From Tardiphaga sp. vice304 (GTDB lineage: Bacteria; Pseudomonadota; Alphaproteobacteria; Rhizobiales; Xanthobacteraceae): a stretch of DNA of 64,000 nt. The notes beneath the pieces are model-generated. The model saw only the letters and a list, made by a program, of their open reading frames with translations, was not told the DNA's origin and did not search any database. Positions within the stretch are counted from its first letter, which is position 1. The number at the start of each line of letters is the position of its first letter. Below are positions 38,146 through 47,390 of this stretch, one piece after another. Where the stretch lies: assembly GCF_007018905.1 (NCBI RefSeq), contig NZ_CP041402.1, positions 4,886,001 to 4,950,000 on the forward strand, read 5' to 3'. The translations under genes and the position numbers were made by a program.

Positions 38146-39291
38146 CTACTCCGCCGGAACGTACTTGCCGTTCTTGACGGTCAACAGCATGCGCGAGCGG
38201 TCATCGACGCCGTTGCGATCTTTCTCCGTGAAGTTGTAGACGCCCTGCGTCGCGGCCATTTCATTCTCGGACAGCAGTGCCTCGCGAATGGCCTCGCGGA
38301 ATTCCGGCGTGCCGGGCTTGGCGGTCTTCAGCGCCAACGGAATCACGCGCTTCAGCAGCTCGAAGGCATCGTAAGCGTGACCGGCGAACTGGTTGCGGCT
38401 GTTGGCGCCGTACTTGGCTTCATAGGCGGCGTTGAGCACGAGGCCCGGCTTCTTGGTCAGCGCCGAATCCGGCTGGCATTCCGGATACATCACCGGGCCG
38501 GACGCCATCAGCACGCCCTCGGCGGACTTGCCGGCGATGCGGATGAAGTCGATCACGGCGGCGCCATGGGTCTGGTAGATCAGCCCCTTGTAGCCGCGGT
38601 CGCGCAGTTCGGATTGCGGCATCCCGGCGCCGGCGCCGGCCGCACCGACCAGAATCGCGTCGGGATTGGCGGAGATCAGCTTCAAGGCCTGGCCGGTGAT
38701 CGAGGTGTCGGGGCGCGCGAAGCGCTCGTCATCGACGATCTTCATGCCCATCGCGCCGGTCTGCTCCTTGAAGTCGTTGAACCACAGGTCGCCATAGGAA
38801 TCCGAGTAGCCGATATAGCCGAGCGTCTTCACGCCCTTGGCCTTCATGTGGTCGTACGTGACCTTGCCGACGATCGCGACCGGCTGCGGCATGTCGACCG
38901 ACCACTTTTCGCGCGCCGGCGTGAACGGCATCGGCGACAGACTGAAATGCGGAATGCCGGCTTCGTTGGCGACGGTGGACATCGCGATCGACGACGGCAC
39001 GATCGAGGAGCCGATCATCACGTCGGCCTTGGATTCGGTGACAAAGCGGCGTGCATTGGTGGTGGCGGCGGCCGGGTCGCCACCATCGTCCAGCACGATC
39101 AGCTTCAAGGGCACGCCGCCGATTTCCTTGGGCACGAATTCCAGCACGTTGCGCTCCGGCACGCCGAGGGCCGCGGCGGGGCCGGTGGTGGACAGGCTGA
39201 GGCCGATGGTGATCTCGGGGGTCTGCGCCCAGGCGGGCGCGGCAACGGCCAGCGACGCCGCGAGGACGGCAGCGAGGTGAAGCTTGGACAT
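38146..39291 (-). CDS. Periplasmic ABC binding protein for an aromatic acid (CouP-like), copy A
   Basis: 381 residues from the ATG at 39291 (GGAGAG upstream). Signal peptide of about 22 residues ends PAWAQ. Type I binding fold: TIGLSLSTTGPAAALGVPERN, LIVLDDGGDPAAATTNARR (shortened: TIGLSLSTTGPAAALG; LIVLDDGGDPAAA), GYIGYSDSYGD. It is a close paralog of the next gene, about 280 bases away. In R. palustris, homologues beside couSTU bind p-coumarate-type acids; this is knowledge of relatives, not proof. It is distinct from the six-member array in sequence and length. Confidence 0.87.
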   Translation of the reverse strand: MSKLHLAAVLAASLAVAAPAWAQTPEITIGLSLSTTGPAAALGVPERNVLEFVPKEIGGVPLKLIVLDDGGDPAAATTNARRFVTESKADVMIGSSIVPSSIAMSTVANEAGIPHFSLSPMPFTPAREKWSVDMPQPVAIVGKVTYDHMKAKGVKTLGYIGYSDSYGDLWFNDFKEQTGAMGMKIVDDERFARPDTSITGQALKLISANPDAILVGAAGAGAGMPQSELRDRGYKGLIYQTHGAAVIDFIRIAGKSAEGVLMASGPVMYPECQPDSALTKKPGLVLNAAYEAKYGANSRNQFAGHAYDAFELLKRVIPLALKTAKPGTPEFREAIREALLSENEMAATQGVYNFTEKDRNGVDDRSRMLLTVKNGKYVPAE

Positions 39292-39350
39292 GGGTTCTCT
39301 CCGTAAGCGCTGTCGCGCAGGTTGCAACTGCGGGACGACGCGCGCAGAGT

Positions 39351-39388
39351 CGAAAAGCCGGCCCTCTTGGCGAAGGCCGGCTCTTTTA
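39351..39388 (-). terminator. Bidirectional hairpin terminator between the two binding-protein genes
   Basis: AGCCGGCC and GGCCGGCT form the stem, with TTTT on the minus strand and CTTTTAC on the plus strand. It would end the transcript of copy B before copy A. Confidence 0.75.
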
Positions 39389-39472
39389 CTCGGTTATGCA
39401 GGGTGGGCAAAGGCGCTGTTGCGCCGTGCCCACCTTTTCATCCTGCCGGGGTGGCGGGCACATGGTGTTGGC

Positions 39473-39563
39473 GTAGCCCGGATGACAATCCGGGACCGGC
39501 CCCTCCCCATGACTGTGAGCCCCGGATTACGTCATCGCGCGGCGATGACTTCATCCGGGCTAC
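39473..39563. repeat. Family A palindromic repeat, copy 2
   Basis: Ends GTAGCCCGGATG and CATCCGGGCTAC as in copy 1, with AATCCGGGACCGGCCCCT inside. It lies just past the copy B stop. Confidence 0.8.
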
Positions 39564-39571
39564 AGACGGCG

Positions 39572-40720
39572 TTAGTTCGCCGGGACGTACTTGCCATCCT
39601 TCACCGTCAGCAGGATTCGGGCACGGTCGTCGAGGCCGTAGCGATCCTTTTCCGTGAAGTTGTAGACGCCCTGCGTCGCGGCTATTTCCTTCTCGGACAG
39701 CAGCGCCTGGCGGACGGCCTCGCGGAATTCCGGCGTGCCGGGCTTGGCGGTCTTCATGGCCACGGGGATGACGCGCTTCAGGATCTCGAAGGCGTCGTAG
39801 GAGTGCCCGGCGAACTGGCTGCGGCTGTTCGGGCCATACTTGGCCTCATAGGCCGTGTTCAACGCGAGGCCGGGCTTCTTGGTCAGCGCCGAATCCGGCT
39901 GGCCTTCCGGGTTCATCACCGGACCGGACGCCATCAGCACGCCCTCGGCGGCCTTGCCGGCGATGCGGATGAAGTCCATCGAGGCCGCGCCGTGGGTCTG
40001 GTAGATCAGGCCCTTGTAGCCCTTGTCGCGCAGCTCGGTCTGCGGCAGCGCCGCGGCGGTGCCGGAGGCGCCGACCAGGATGGCATCGGGATTGGCGGCG
40101 AGCAGCTTCAGCACCTGGCCGGTCACCGACGTATCCGGTCGCGCGAAGCGTTCTTCGGCAACGATGTTGATGCCCATCGGCACGGCCTGGTTCTTCAGGT
40201 CGCCGAACCACAAATCGCCGTAGCTGTCGGAATAGCCGATATAGCCGAGGGTCTTCACGCCCTTGGATTTCATATGGTCGTACATCACCTTGCCGACGAT
40301 CGGCACCGGCTGCGGCATTGCGACCGACCATTTGGCGCGCTCCGGCGTGATCGGCAGCGGCGACAGCGCGAAGTGCGGAATGCCGGCCTCGTTGGCGACA
40401 TTCGACACCGCGATGCTGGTCGGCGTCACGGCCGAGCCCATGATGATGTCGACCTTGGACTCCGTGACGAAGCGCCGCGCATTGGTGGTCGCCGCGGTCG
40501 GATCGCCGCCGTCATCGAGCACGATCACCTTCAGCGCCGTGCCGCCGATTTCCTTCGGCACGAATTCCAGCGCGTTGCGCTCGGGAATGCCGAGGGCGGC
40601 CGCGGGGCCGGTGGTGGAGGTGGTGAAGCCGATGGTGACCTCGGCGGTCTGCGCCAGTGCAGATCCCGCGAAGGCCAGCGAGGCGGCCACAGCCGCAATC
40701 GCCAAACGATGTCTGGTCAT
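39572..40720 (-). CDS. Periplasmic ABC binding protein for an aromatic acid (CouP-like), copy B
   Basis: 382 residues, signal peptide ends SALAQ. It shares most of its sequence with copy A, including PAAALGIPERNALEFVPKEIGG-like wording and GYIGYSDSYGDLWF. Differences cluster around residues 180-235, which in this fold line the cleft. It follows the feruloyl-CoA synthase gene by 109 bases on the same strand and could be read through from it. One of the pair probably serves the divergent livH-livMG-livF importer. Confidence 0.87.
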   Translation of the reverse strand: MTRHRLAIAAVAASLAFAGSALAQTAEVTIGFTTSTTGPAAALGIPERNALEFVPKEIGGTALKVIVLDDGGDPTAATTNARRFVTESKVDIIMGSAVTPTSIAVSNVANEAGIPHFALSPLPITPERAKWSVAMPQPVPIVGKVMYDHMKSKGVKTLGYIGYSDSYGDLWFGDLKNQAVPMGINIVAEERFARPDTSVTGQVLKLLAANPDAILVGASGTAAALPQTELRDKGYKGLIYQTHGAASMDFIRIAGKAAEGVLMASGPVMNPEGQPDSALTKKPGLALNTAYEAKYGPNSRSQFAGHSYDAFEILKRVIPVAMKTAKPGTPEFREAVRQALLSEKEIAATQGVYNFTEKDRYGLDDRARILLTVKDGKYVPAN

Positions 40721-40829
40721 TGAACTCTCTCCCTGATGGTCTTGTTTTTGTGGCGGTGTTTTAAGGTAGTTCGAACGTCCGAGCAGCCCCTTCTTTAGGT
40801 CAGCATGACGGTAAAGTCAGCTACCCCCG

Positions 40830-42713
40830 TCAAATAGTAATCGCCTTCGCTTCCTCAGTCCCCGCATAGATCGCCTCGATCAGCGCGGCGCGATGCTCCA
40901 GCACGGCGCGCTGGTTCACCGAGCCCTTGTCGGTGACTTCACCGCGGTCGATCGACAGCGGCGTGTCGAGCAGCACGGCACGGGAAATCCGGGTCGAAGA
41001 GCCCGTGGCGCCGGCTAGAAACATGATCAGCCGGTCACGGAAGGCATCGCGGATCAGCGGATCAGCAGAAGCAGCGGCCAGGTCGTTGAGCGGCAGCGTC
41101 GGGTTGATCAGCCGGCAGCCGTCGAGATCGAGGATCACCAGCGCGGACAATTCGTCGCGGTTGATGCCGGCGATGACGACATCGCGGACCAGAGGCGCGC
41201 AGGTGCCGATGAAACGCGCGCGCAGCGGGCCGACGCTGACCCAGGTTCCGGAACCCAGCTTGAAATCCTCCGACAGCCGGCCGTCGAAATCAAAGCCCTT
41301 GCTGAAATCGTCGATATCGACCGGCTTCAGCGCGTCGCCGAAGATGTAGTAGCCCTCCTCGTCGAACGCCTTCGCCGTCAGATCCGGCTGGCGCCAGTAG
41401 CCCGGCGTGATGTTCGGGCCGCGGGCGCGGACTTCCAGCTTGCCGTTGTTCGGCACCAGCTTGGCGTCGTTGCCGGGCACCGGCAGGCCAACATGGCCGG
41501 ACCGGCTGGTCGCGGGGGTCACCGACATAAAGAACGGCGCGGTCTCGGTGGCGCCGAGCCCGGTCAGCATCGGCACCCGCGTGCCGGTGGTCCGCACCGA
41601 GAGATCGTCCAGGCTGTCCCAGACGTGCGGCGACAGGCCCGCACCGCTGAAGAACATCGCATGCAGGCGGCCAAAGAATTTTTCGCGCAATGCGTCGTCG
41701 TCGCGCAGATAGGGCAGCAGCGTCTCGTAGCCCTTGGGGACGTTGAAATATACCGTCGGCGAAATCTCGCGAAGGTTGCGGACAGTCGCGTCGATGCCGG
41801 ACGGCGTCGGCTTGCCCTCGTCGAGATACATCGAGCCGCCGTTGACCAGCGTCAGGCCGATGTTGTGATTGCCGCCGAAGGTGTGATTCCACGGCAGCCA
41901 GTCGATGATCACCGGCGGCTCGTCTTTCAGGAAGGCCAGCGTATCGCGCAGCATGATCTGATTGGCGCACAGCATGCGCTGGGTGTTGATGACCGCCTTG
42001 GGATTGCCGGTCGAGCCCGAGGTGAGCAGGAATTTGGCGATCGTATCGGGACCGATGGCGTCATGCGCGGCGTCCAGACCGGCGGCCTCCGGCGTCGCGA
42101 GGAGATCGCTGAGCATGGTGACGGGGCGGTCCGGCAACGCGCCGCGCGAGACGACGATTTCGGTATCGGCAGGCACGTTGAGGCGGATCGCATCAGCAAA
42201 GGCATCGGCATCATCGACATAGACCAGGCCGGGCGTCAGCAGCCCGATGACATATTTGAGCTTGCCGAAATCCTTCGAGACCAGCGAATAGGCCGGCGAC
42301 ACCGGCGCATAGGGAATTCCGGCATACAGCGCGCCGAAGGCGATCAGCGCGTGATCGACCGAATTGCCGGACAGCACCAGGATCGGCCTGTCCGGCGACA
42401 GTCCGCGCGCCAGCAGCGCCGAGGCGATGCGACGGGCGGCGTCGAGCATCTGGGCGTAGCTGACTTCACGCCAGCTGCCATTCTCGGCGCGCTCCGCCAT
42501 GAACACGCGCTCCGGCGCCTCGGCGGCCCAGTGGGTCAGATAGTCCGTGATGCGGTCGGGGTATTCGCCGATCGGCGTCACCGGGCGCAGGTAGATGGTG
42601 CCGTCGTGGTGACGCTCGATGGTGACGGTGGGATCGCCGAACGAGATCGGGCGCAGCGGATGCGCGGTTTCCGCCCGTTTGGTCTGATCGCCTTTTGCGG
42701 CTGTTGCAGACAT
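40830..42713 (-). CDS. couB: Feruloyl-CoA synthase/4-coumarate:CoA ligase (CouB-like)
   Basis: AMP-forming ligase, 627 residues from the ATG at 42713 (AGGG upstream). Activates hydroxycinnamates with CoA and ATP. The P-loop is LTSGSTGNPKAV at 230-241; WLPWNHTFGGNHNIG and GLGATETAPF are marks of the feruloyl-CoA synthase branch; GRLSEDFKL and EVTDKGSVNQRAVL lie in the C-terminal part. It follows the crotonase by 38 bases. A second enzyme of this branch is at the window end (62927). The substrate range (p-coumarate, ferulate, caffeate) cannot be read from sequence. Confidence 0.87.
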   Translation of the reverse strand: MSATAAKGDQTKRAETAHPLRPISFGDPTVTIERHHDGTIYLRPVTPIGEYPDRITDYLTHWAAEAPERVFMAERAENGSWREVSYAQMLDAARRIASALLARGLSPDRPILVLSGNSVDHALIAFGALYAGIPYAPVSPAYSLVSKDFGKLKYVIGLLTPGLVYVDDADAFADAIRLNVPADTEIVVSRGALPDRPVTMLSDLLATPEAAGLDAAHDAIGPDTIAKFLLTSGSTGNPKAVINTQRMLCANQIMLRDTLAFLKDEPPVIIDWLPWNHTFGGNHNIGLTLVNGGSMYLDEGKPTPSGIDATVRNLREISPTVYFNVPKGYETLLPYLRDDDALREKFFGRLHAMFFSGAGLSPHVWDSLDDLSVRTTGTRVPMLTGLGATETAPFFMSVTPATSRSGHVGLPVPGNDAKLVPNNGKLEVRARGPNITPGYWRQPDLTAKAFDEEGYYIFGDALKPVDIDDFSKGFDFDGRLSEDFKLGSGTWVSVGPLRARFIGTCAPLVRDVVIAGINRDELSALVILDLDGCRLINPTLPLNDLAAASADPLIRDAFRDRLIMFLAGATGSSTRISRAVLLDTPLSIDRGEVTDKGSVNQRAVLEHRAALIEAIYAGTEEAKAITI

Positions 42714-42751
42714 GTTGTTTCGACCCTGTTTATTATTGTTTCGAAGAACGA

Positions 42752-43543
42752 TCAGCCGGGCTGCACTTTTCCTGTCTTGCGATCGAGGAAGTCGCGGATC
42801 CGGTTCTTGGCCTCCTGGTCGCTCTGCGCCACGCTGGCCATCAGCGCTTCCAGCATCAGCCCGGTCTGCGGGCTGGCCTCGGCGATCAGCGGCAGCGCCT
42901 GCAGCACCGCGAAATTGGTCATCGGCGCATTCTGCGCGACGCGCTCGGCGAGTTCGATCGCCTTGGCCAGTGCGCCGCCGGCGTCGGTAAGATACTGCGA
43001 GAAACCGAGCGGCACGCCCTCGGTGGCATTGTACACCCGACCGGTCAGCATCATGTCCGCCATCCGCGCGACACCGACCAGCCGCGGCAGCCGCACCGAC
43101 CCGCCGCCGCCGACAAAGATGCCACGGCTGCCTTCCGGCAGCGCGTAATAGGCGGAGGGATCGGCGACCCGGATATGGCAGGCGCAGGCGAGCTCCAGCC
43201 CGCCACCGATCACCGCGCCCTGCAGGGCAGCAATCACCGGCACGCGGGCGCGCTCGATGCCGTCGAACACGCGGTGCCACATCCGCGAATGCATCAGCCC
43301 GGCGGTCGCGTCGCGTTCCGACAATTCGGAGAGGTCGAGGCCGGCCGAGAAATGCGCGCCGACGCCGTGGATCACCACCGCGCCGATCGCCTCCGGCAGC
43401 GTCGCGAAGGTGCGCTCGAGTTCGAGAATGATGCCATCGTTCAGCGCATTGCGCTTCGCCGGCCGGTTGAGGCCGATGGTCAGCACCCGTCCGCTGGTGT
43501 TCAGCGCGAGCAAGGACGGGGTGATGGAAGCAGCGTCGGCCAT
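42752..43543 (-). CDS. couA: Crotonase: hydroxycinnamoyl-CoA hydratase/lyase candidate (CouA-like)
   Basis: 263-residue enoyl-CoA hydratase family member. Both catalytic glutamates of the family are present, E117 in GGGLELA and E137 in LPEGSRG; the oxyanion loop is AHFSAGLDL. Upstream of couB in one transcript, it would hydrate p-coumaroyl- or feruloyl-CoA and possibly cleave the side chain to an aldehyde and acetyl-CoA. Whether it cleaves or only hydrates is not visible. The PimE-like or general beta-oxidation role is an alternative. A MarR-type site covers its -10. Confidence 0.78.
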   Translation of the reverse strand: MADAASITPSLLALNTSGRVLTIGLNRPAKRNALNDGIILELERTFATLPEAIGAVVIHGVGAHFSAGLDLSELSERDATAGLMHSRMWHRVFDGIERARVPVIAALQGAVIGGGLELACACHIRVADPSAYYALPEGSRGIFVGGGGSVRLPRLVGVARMADMMLTGRVYNATEGVPLGFSQYLTDAGGALAKAIELAERVAQNAPMTNFAVLQALPLIAEASPQTGLMLEALMASVAQSDQEAKNRIRDFLDRKTGKVQPG

Positions 43544-43566
43544 GAAAAGCGATCCTGGTGATAATA

Positions 43567-43581
43567 ATTATAGGATATAAC
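43567..43581. promoter_or_regulatory. Candidate MarR (CouR-like) operator, site 2
   Basis: ATTATAGGATATAAC fits the (A/G)TTAT-N5-ATAA(C/T) form. On the minus strand it overlaps TATAAT (43572 down to 43567), a perfect -10 for couA, 24 bases before the ATG. Confidence 0.6.
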
Positions 43582-43614
43582 TAAATTGAGGGGAGTCAAT
43601 CTTGTGATGCGGCG

Positions 43615-43757
43615 TCTTCCTTCTCCCCTTGTGGGAGAAGGTGGCGCGGACGAAGTCCGCGTCGGATGAGGGGTTACCAAGCTCGGCGCCCGTGGCTACC
43701 CCTCACCCGTGCGCGCTAACGCGCGGCCACCCTCTCCCACAAGAGGTGAGGGAAGGA
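43615..43757. repeat. Family C intergenic repeat, copy 3
   Basis: Opens TTCCTTCTCCCCTTGTGGGA and closes CTCTCCCACAAGAGGTGAGG. It separates couA from the DUF3237 gene. Confidence 0.75.
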
Positions 43758-43774
43758 CCCCGCGCCACGGTGCC

Positions 43775-44236
43775 TTACAGCACCTGATGCACGTCGAGTT
43801 CGACGCGGTCCGGATGCCGCGCGCCGACGCCGATGAACAGGTTGTGCATCAGCCAGCGGTACTTCGCAGCTCCGGTCTCGAATTTCGGCACCGAGCGAAA
43901 ATAGATCAGCGCCGGGTCCACTGCCTCGCCCTTCGCAATGCGGTCGAGCGCCTCCTTCGGGCCAAAGCGGATGCCGATGTTCTCGATGTAGATCACCGCA
44001 CCGTCGTCCAGCTCGAAGGCGTATTTGGCTTCCAGCTCGGTAAAACCGTCCGGGCGGATGATCTGGAAATCCGCGCCGGCCGGATAAATCGTCCCGTGCA
44101 TGCCCTCCCCGATCACCTCGCCGCCAAGGATCGGAATGATGCGCCGCAGGCCGTGGCCGAAATCGCCGGCGACGATCGGCGCACCCACGTGGATCGCGAG
44201 GGTGAAGACGTATTTCGTCTGCAGCTGCGGGGTCAT
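43775..44236 (-). CDS. DUF3237 family protein
   Basis: A 153-residue protein with TKYVFTLAIHVGAP, GGEVIGEGMHGTIYPAGADFQI (quoted in part) and YFRSVPKFETG...YRWLMHNLFIGVG, which fit DUF3237. The function is unknown; the fold is thought to be a beta-barrel. The ATG overlaps the stop of the TRAP large subunit gene by four bases, so it is translated with the transporter. The tight coupling suggests that it acts on, or protects against, the transported aromatic acid or its first product. This is inference. Confidence 0.75.
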   Translation of the reverse strand: MTPQLQTKYVFTLAIHVGAPIVAGDFGHGLRRIIPILGGEVIGEGMHGTIYPAGADFQIIRPDGFTELEAKYAFELDDGAVIYIENIGIRFGPKEALDRIAKGEAVDPALIYFRSVPKFETGAAKYRWLMHNLFIGVGARHPDRVELDVHQVL

Positions 44237-45543
44237 CCGATCATCCGTGTCGGCAGCCAGGTGGCGATCAGCGGGAACAGGATCAGCAGCACCAGCCGGA
44301 TCAGATCGGTGACCACGAAGGGCAGCACCCCCTTGAAGATGGTCGACATGCTGACGTCCTTGATCACGCTCTTGATGACGAACACGTTCATGCCGACCGG
44401 CGGATGGATCAAACCAAGCTCGACCGTCATGACGATGACGATGCCGAACCAGATCGGATCGAAGCCGAGCGCCATCACCACCGGAAACACGATCGGCACG
44501 GTGAGGATCACCATCGCCATCGCGTCCATCAGGCAGCCCAGCACCAGATACATGAGCAGGATCAGTGCCAGCACGCCGTAGCGGCCGATGCCGAGGCTGG
44601 TGAGGAATTCGGTGACGTGCTGAGGCGTCTGGGTGATGGTTAGGAAATAGCCGAAGCACAGCGCGCCGATCAGCACGGTGAACACCGCTGCCGCCGTCCG
44701 CGTCGCCTGCAGCAGCGATTGCAGGATACCTTCGCGATTCAGCTTGCCGCGCAGCACACCGATCAGGAACGCACCGACGGCGCCGACCGCGCCGGCTTCG
44801 GTGGGAATGAAGAAGCCGCCATAAAGCCCCCCGATCACGAAGACGAACAGCAGCAGCGGCGACCACACGTCGCGAATCGCCAGCGCGCGCTCATGCCACG
44901 AGGACTTGGGCCCGGCCGGCAAAAAGTCCGGCTTCACCACGCCGATGACGGCGATGGTGATCATGTGCATCACGATCGCCAGCAGGCCGGGGATAATGCC
45001 GGCGATGAACAGCTTGCCGATGTCCTGCTGGGTGATGATGCCGTAGACCGCCAGCACCGTGGACGGCGGCAGCATCGCGCCGAGCGTGCCGCCGACCGCG
45101 ATCACGCCGGTGGCGAAACTCTGCGGATAGTTGAAGCGCCGCATTTCCGGATAGGCCACCGCGGAAAACGTCGCCGCGGTCGCGACCGAGGAGCCGGAGA
45201 TCGCGGCAAAGCCGCCGCAGGCCGCGATGGTGGCAATGCCGAGCCCGCCCTTCCAGTGGCCGACGAAGGTGTTGGCGGCACGGAACAGTTCGCGACTGAT
45301 GCCGGACACCGACACGAAAGCGCCCATCAAGAGGAACATCGGAATCACGCCGAAGGAATAATCCGTCACCGTGCGCATCGTGGTCTGGCCGATCAGCTTC
45401 AGCGCCGGCGCGAAACCCGTGAGATAGCCGAAGCCGGTGATTCCCACGAGCCCCATCGCCATACCGACCGGCACGCGCAGCAGCATCAGGACGAACAAGG
45501 TGACGAACCCGATCAGCGCGACCGCTTCATTGCTCAAATCCAT
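44233..45543 (-). CDS. tarM: TRAP transporter large permease subunit (TarM/DctM-like)
   Basis: 436-residue inner-membrane protein with about 12 hydrophobic segments, of the DctM family. Marks: GMAMGLVGITGFG near the N-terminus, ISGSSVATAATFSAVAYPEM, GGTLGAMLPPS, and LGLIHPPVGMNVFVIKSV near the C-terminus. It uses the sodium or proton gradient with the small subunit and the periplasmic receptor. Lies five bases behind dctQ-type gene. Homologues in R. palustris (TarPQM) take up p-coumarate and related acids. Confidence 0.9.
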   Translation of the reverse strand: MDLSNEAVALIGFVTLFVLMLLRVPVGMAMGLVGITGFGYLTGFAPALKLIGQTTMRTVTDYSFGVIPMFLLMGAFVSVSGISRELFRAANTFVGHWKGGLGIATIAACGGFAAISGSSVATAATFSAVAYPEMRRFNYPQSFATGVIAVGGTLGAMLPPSTVLAVYGIITQQDIGKLFIAGIIPGLLAIVMHMITIAVIGVVKPDFLPAGPKSSWHERALAIRDVWSPLLLFVFVIGGLYGGFFIPTEAGAVGAVGAFLIGVLRGKLNREGILQSLLQATRTAAAVFTVLIGALCFGYFLTITQTPQHVTEFLTSLGIGRYGVLALILLMYLVLGCLMDAMAMVILTVPIVFPVVMALGFDPIWFGIVIVMTVELGLIHPPVGMNVFVIKSVIKDVSMSTIFKGVLPFVVTDLIRLVLLILFPLIATWLPTRMIG

Positions 45544-45547
45544 GCGA

Positions 45548-46111
45548 TCACTCTGCGGTCTTGATTTTTGAATCGTGGATCTCTTCCGGATGGAAGATCA
45601 GCCGGTAGGTGCGAAACCCGATCAGCAACACGGCGGCGCCGTCGCCGATCCATGACACCAGGAAGAACGGCCATACCGGCAGTTGCAGGTCCATCGTCAC
45701 GAGGTTGCTGTTGTAGGTGTCGACGACCTTGTCGAACAGCGTATAGGTCTGCACGGCGACGACGAACAGCAGCACCAGCGTTGCAAACACGTCGATCCAG
45801 CGCTGATATTTCGGCGTCGCGTTGGCCCATATCAGATCGACGGTGATGTGCGAGCCGCGGTAGGAGGTCGCAGCGATGCCCCAAAAAATCAGGATGCCGA
45901 GCATGAACTGGCCGACATTGTAGTAATCGGGAATCGTCACAGCAAAGAACTTGCGCATCACCACCGCGATGAAGGTGTTGAGCGCAACGATGCCGACGAA
46001 CAATGCCGCGATCCACTCGATCGAGTCGATGAAGCGGTCCATCACGTTCTTGCGCGGCGGATCGGGCGGCCCGGTGATGACGCCGTCGGAAGTGATTTCG
46101 GGAGAAGTCAT
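45548..46111 (-). CDS. tarQ: TRAP transporter small permease subunit (TarQ/DctQ-like)
   Basis: 187 residues from the ATG at 46111; the upstream in-frame start at 46132 has a poorer context. Four hydrophobic segments (about 31-51, 65-85, 103-125, 143-165) match the DctQ fold, with DSIEWIAALFVGIVALNTF and RGSHITVDLIW as family phrases. It lies between the receptor and large-subunit genes; a family B repeat separates it from the receptor gene. Confidence 0.88.
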   Translation of the reverse strand: MTSPEITSDGVITGPPDPPRKNVMDRFIDSIEWIAALFVGIVALNTFIAVVMRKFFAVTIPDYYNVGQFMLGILIFWGIAATSYRGSHITVDLIWANATPKYQRWIDVFATLVLLFVVAVQTYTLFDKVVDTYNSNLVTMDLQLPVWPFFLVSWIGDGAAVLLIGFRTYRLIFHPEEIHDSKIKTAE

Positions 46112-46126
46112 GAGGTTTCCAGAGAG

Positions 46127-46270
46127 TGTCATTCCAGGGCGGAAGCAGCGTCAACCGCGACCGAACCTCAGCCATTCCAATTGGAATGGCGGGGAATCTC
46201 GAATTGTTCAGAACAGATCGAGGTTCCGGGTTCGCACTCGGCTCACGCCATGTGCGCCCCGGAACGACAG
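46127..46270. repeat. Family B repeat, copy 6
   Basis: Opens TGTCATTCCAGGGCGGAAGC, closes GCCCCGGAACGACAG, with GCCATTCCAATTGGAATGGC inside, again a changed but perfect palindrome. Confidence 0.8.
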
Positions 46271-46277
46271 TTTGTTG

Positions 46278-47312
46278 CTACAACCCCGCATCAAACTTCT
46301 TCAGCGCGGCCTTCAGCTCGGCATCGATCGCCTCGGCGTCGCCGCCGGCTTTCTTCACAGCAGCGGCCCAGCTGGTGCGCAGCGGCTCGACGCCCTTTTT
46401 CCATTCGGCGAGCTGTTCCGGCGTCAGCTTGTAGACCTCATGGCCTTCCAGCGCCTTCATCTTCTCGCGGCCATTGGCCTCGAAATCGACCCAGGGATCG
46501 GTGACCTTGGAGGCCCATTCCGGCGTGCAATGGTCGTCGATAATCTTCTTCTGTCCGGCCGACATCGCGTTGTATTTGGCGAGATTGATGTTGTAGGTGA
46601 ACACCGTCGTGTAGAGTGGCGTGTCGATGTGATATTTGACGACCTTGTCGATGCCGAACAGGAAGATCGACCCCCACGGGAACGCGATCTCATCGGCAAC
46701 GCCGCGCTCGATCGCGTCGCGGGATTCCGGCGCCGAGGCCTGCACATTGGTGCCGCCGAACAGTTTCACCATTTCGCCGATCGTGCTCTGCGCCGGGCGC
46801 ACCTTCACGCCGTTCAGATCGCCGGGCACCACGATCTTCTTCTTGCCGTGCAGCGAGCCTGGATCATGGATAAAGGCGAAGCACAGCTTGGTGTCCTTCA
46901 TCTCGGTTTGTGCGTATTTCCGGTACCACTCGTTGAGTGCCAGCGTGCCCTTCTTGCCGTCGGCGAAGACGAACGGGATCTGCCCCGCACTGATGATCGG
47001 GAAGCGGCCGGGCTGGTAGCCGGGATTGACATAGGTGATGTCGGCAATGCCGTCGCGCGCCATGTCGTAGTGGTCGAACGCCTTGCCGAGCTGCTCGGAG
47101 GGAAACACCGACATCTTGATGCTGCCGCCGGAGGCCTTCTCGATGTCGGCCGCCCAGGCCTGCGTCGCCGGCACCAGCGGATGCGCCGGCGGCACCCATA
47201 GCGAGACCTTCATGGTGACGGTCTTGTCCTGCGCCGCCGCAGGATTTATCGCCGGCGGCATCGCCGAAACCACGCACGCAGCCGCCAGCCCTGCGAAAAT
47301 TGCTTTCCTCAT
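46278..47312 (-). CDS. tarP: TRAP transporter periplasmic receptor (TarP/DctP-like)
   Basis: 344 residues with a signal peptide ending near PAAAQ (residue 28). DctP-family sequence: SLWVPPAHPLVPATQAWAADIE, PSEQLGKAFDHYD, and GVKVRPAQST, which holds the conserved arginine that binds the ligand carboxylate. First gene of tarPQM-DUF3237 on the minus strand and divergent from pobA, which uses 4-hydroxybenzoate, so the ligand is probably a phenolic acid. Confidence 0.88.
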   Translation of the reverse strand: MRKAIFAGLAAACVVSAMPPAINPAAAQDKTVTMKVSLWVPPAHPLVPATQAWAADIEKASGGSIKMSVFPSEQLGKAFDHYDMARDGIADITYVNPGYQPGRFPIISAGQIPFVFADGKKGTLALNEWYRKYAQTEMKDTKLCFAFIHDPGSLHGKKKIVVPGDLNGVKVRPAQSTIGEMVKLFGGTNVQASAPESRDAIERGVADEIAFPWGSIFLFGIDKVVKYHIDTPLYTTVFTYNINLAKYNAMSAGQKKIIDDHCTPEWASKVTDPWVDFEANGREKMKALEGHEVYKLTPEQLAEWKKGVEPLRTSWAAAVKKAGGDAEAIDAELKAALKKFDAGL

Positions 47313-47390
47313 CGAGGTCGCTCCCTGTGTCCTGCGAACCCGTCCTCTTGGACGTGATCACCAAGCCTTGATCGGCTCTTTGCGTATATT

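Noticed and set aside
42714..43280. Upstream in-frame extension of couB into the crotonase gene (816-codon frame)
   Set aside because: The extension overlaps the certain crotonase gene in another frame, is arginine/glycine-rich, and a good ribosome site precedes the ATG at 42713.
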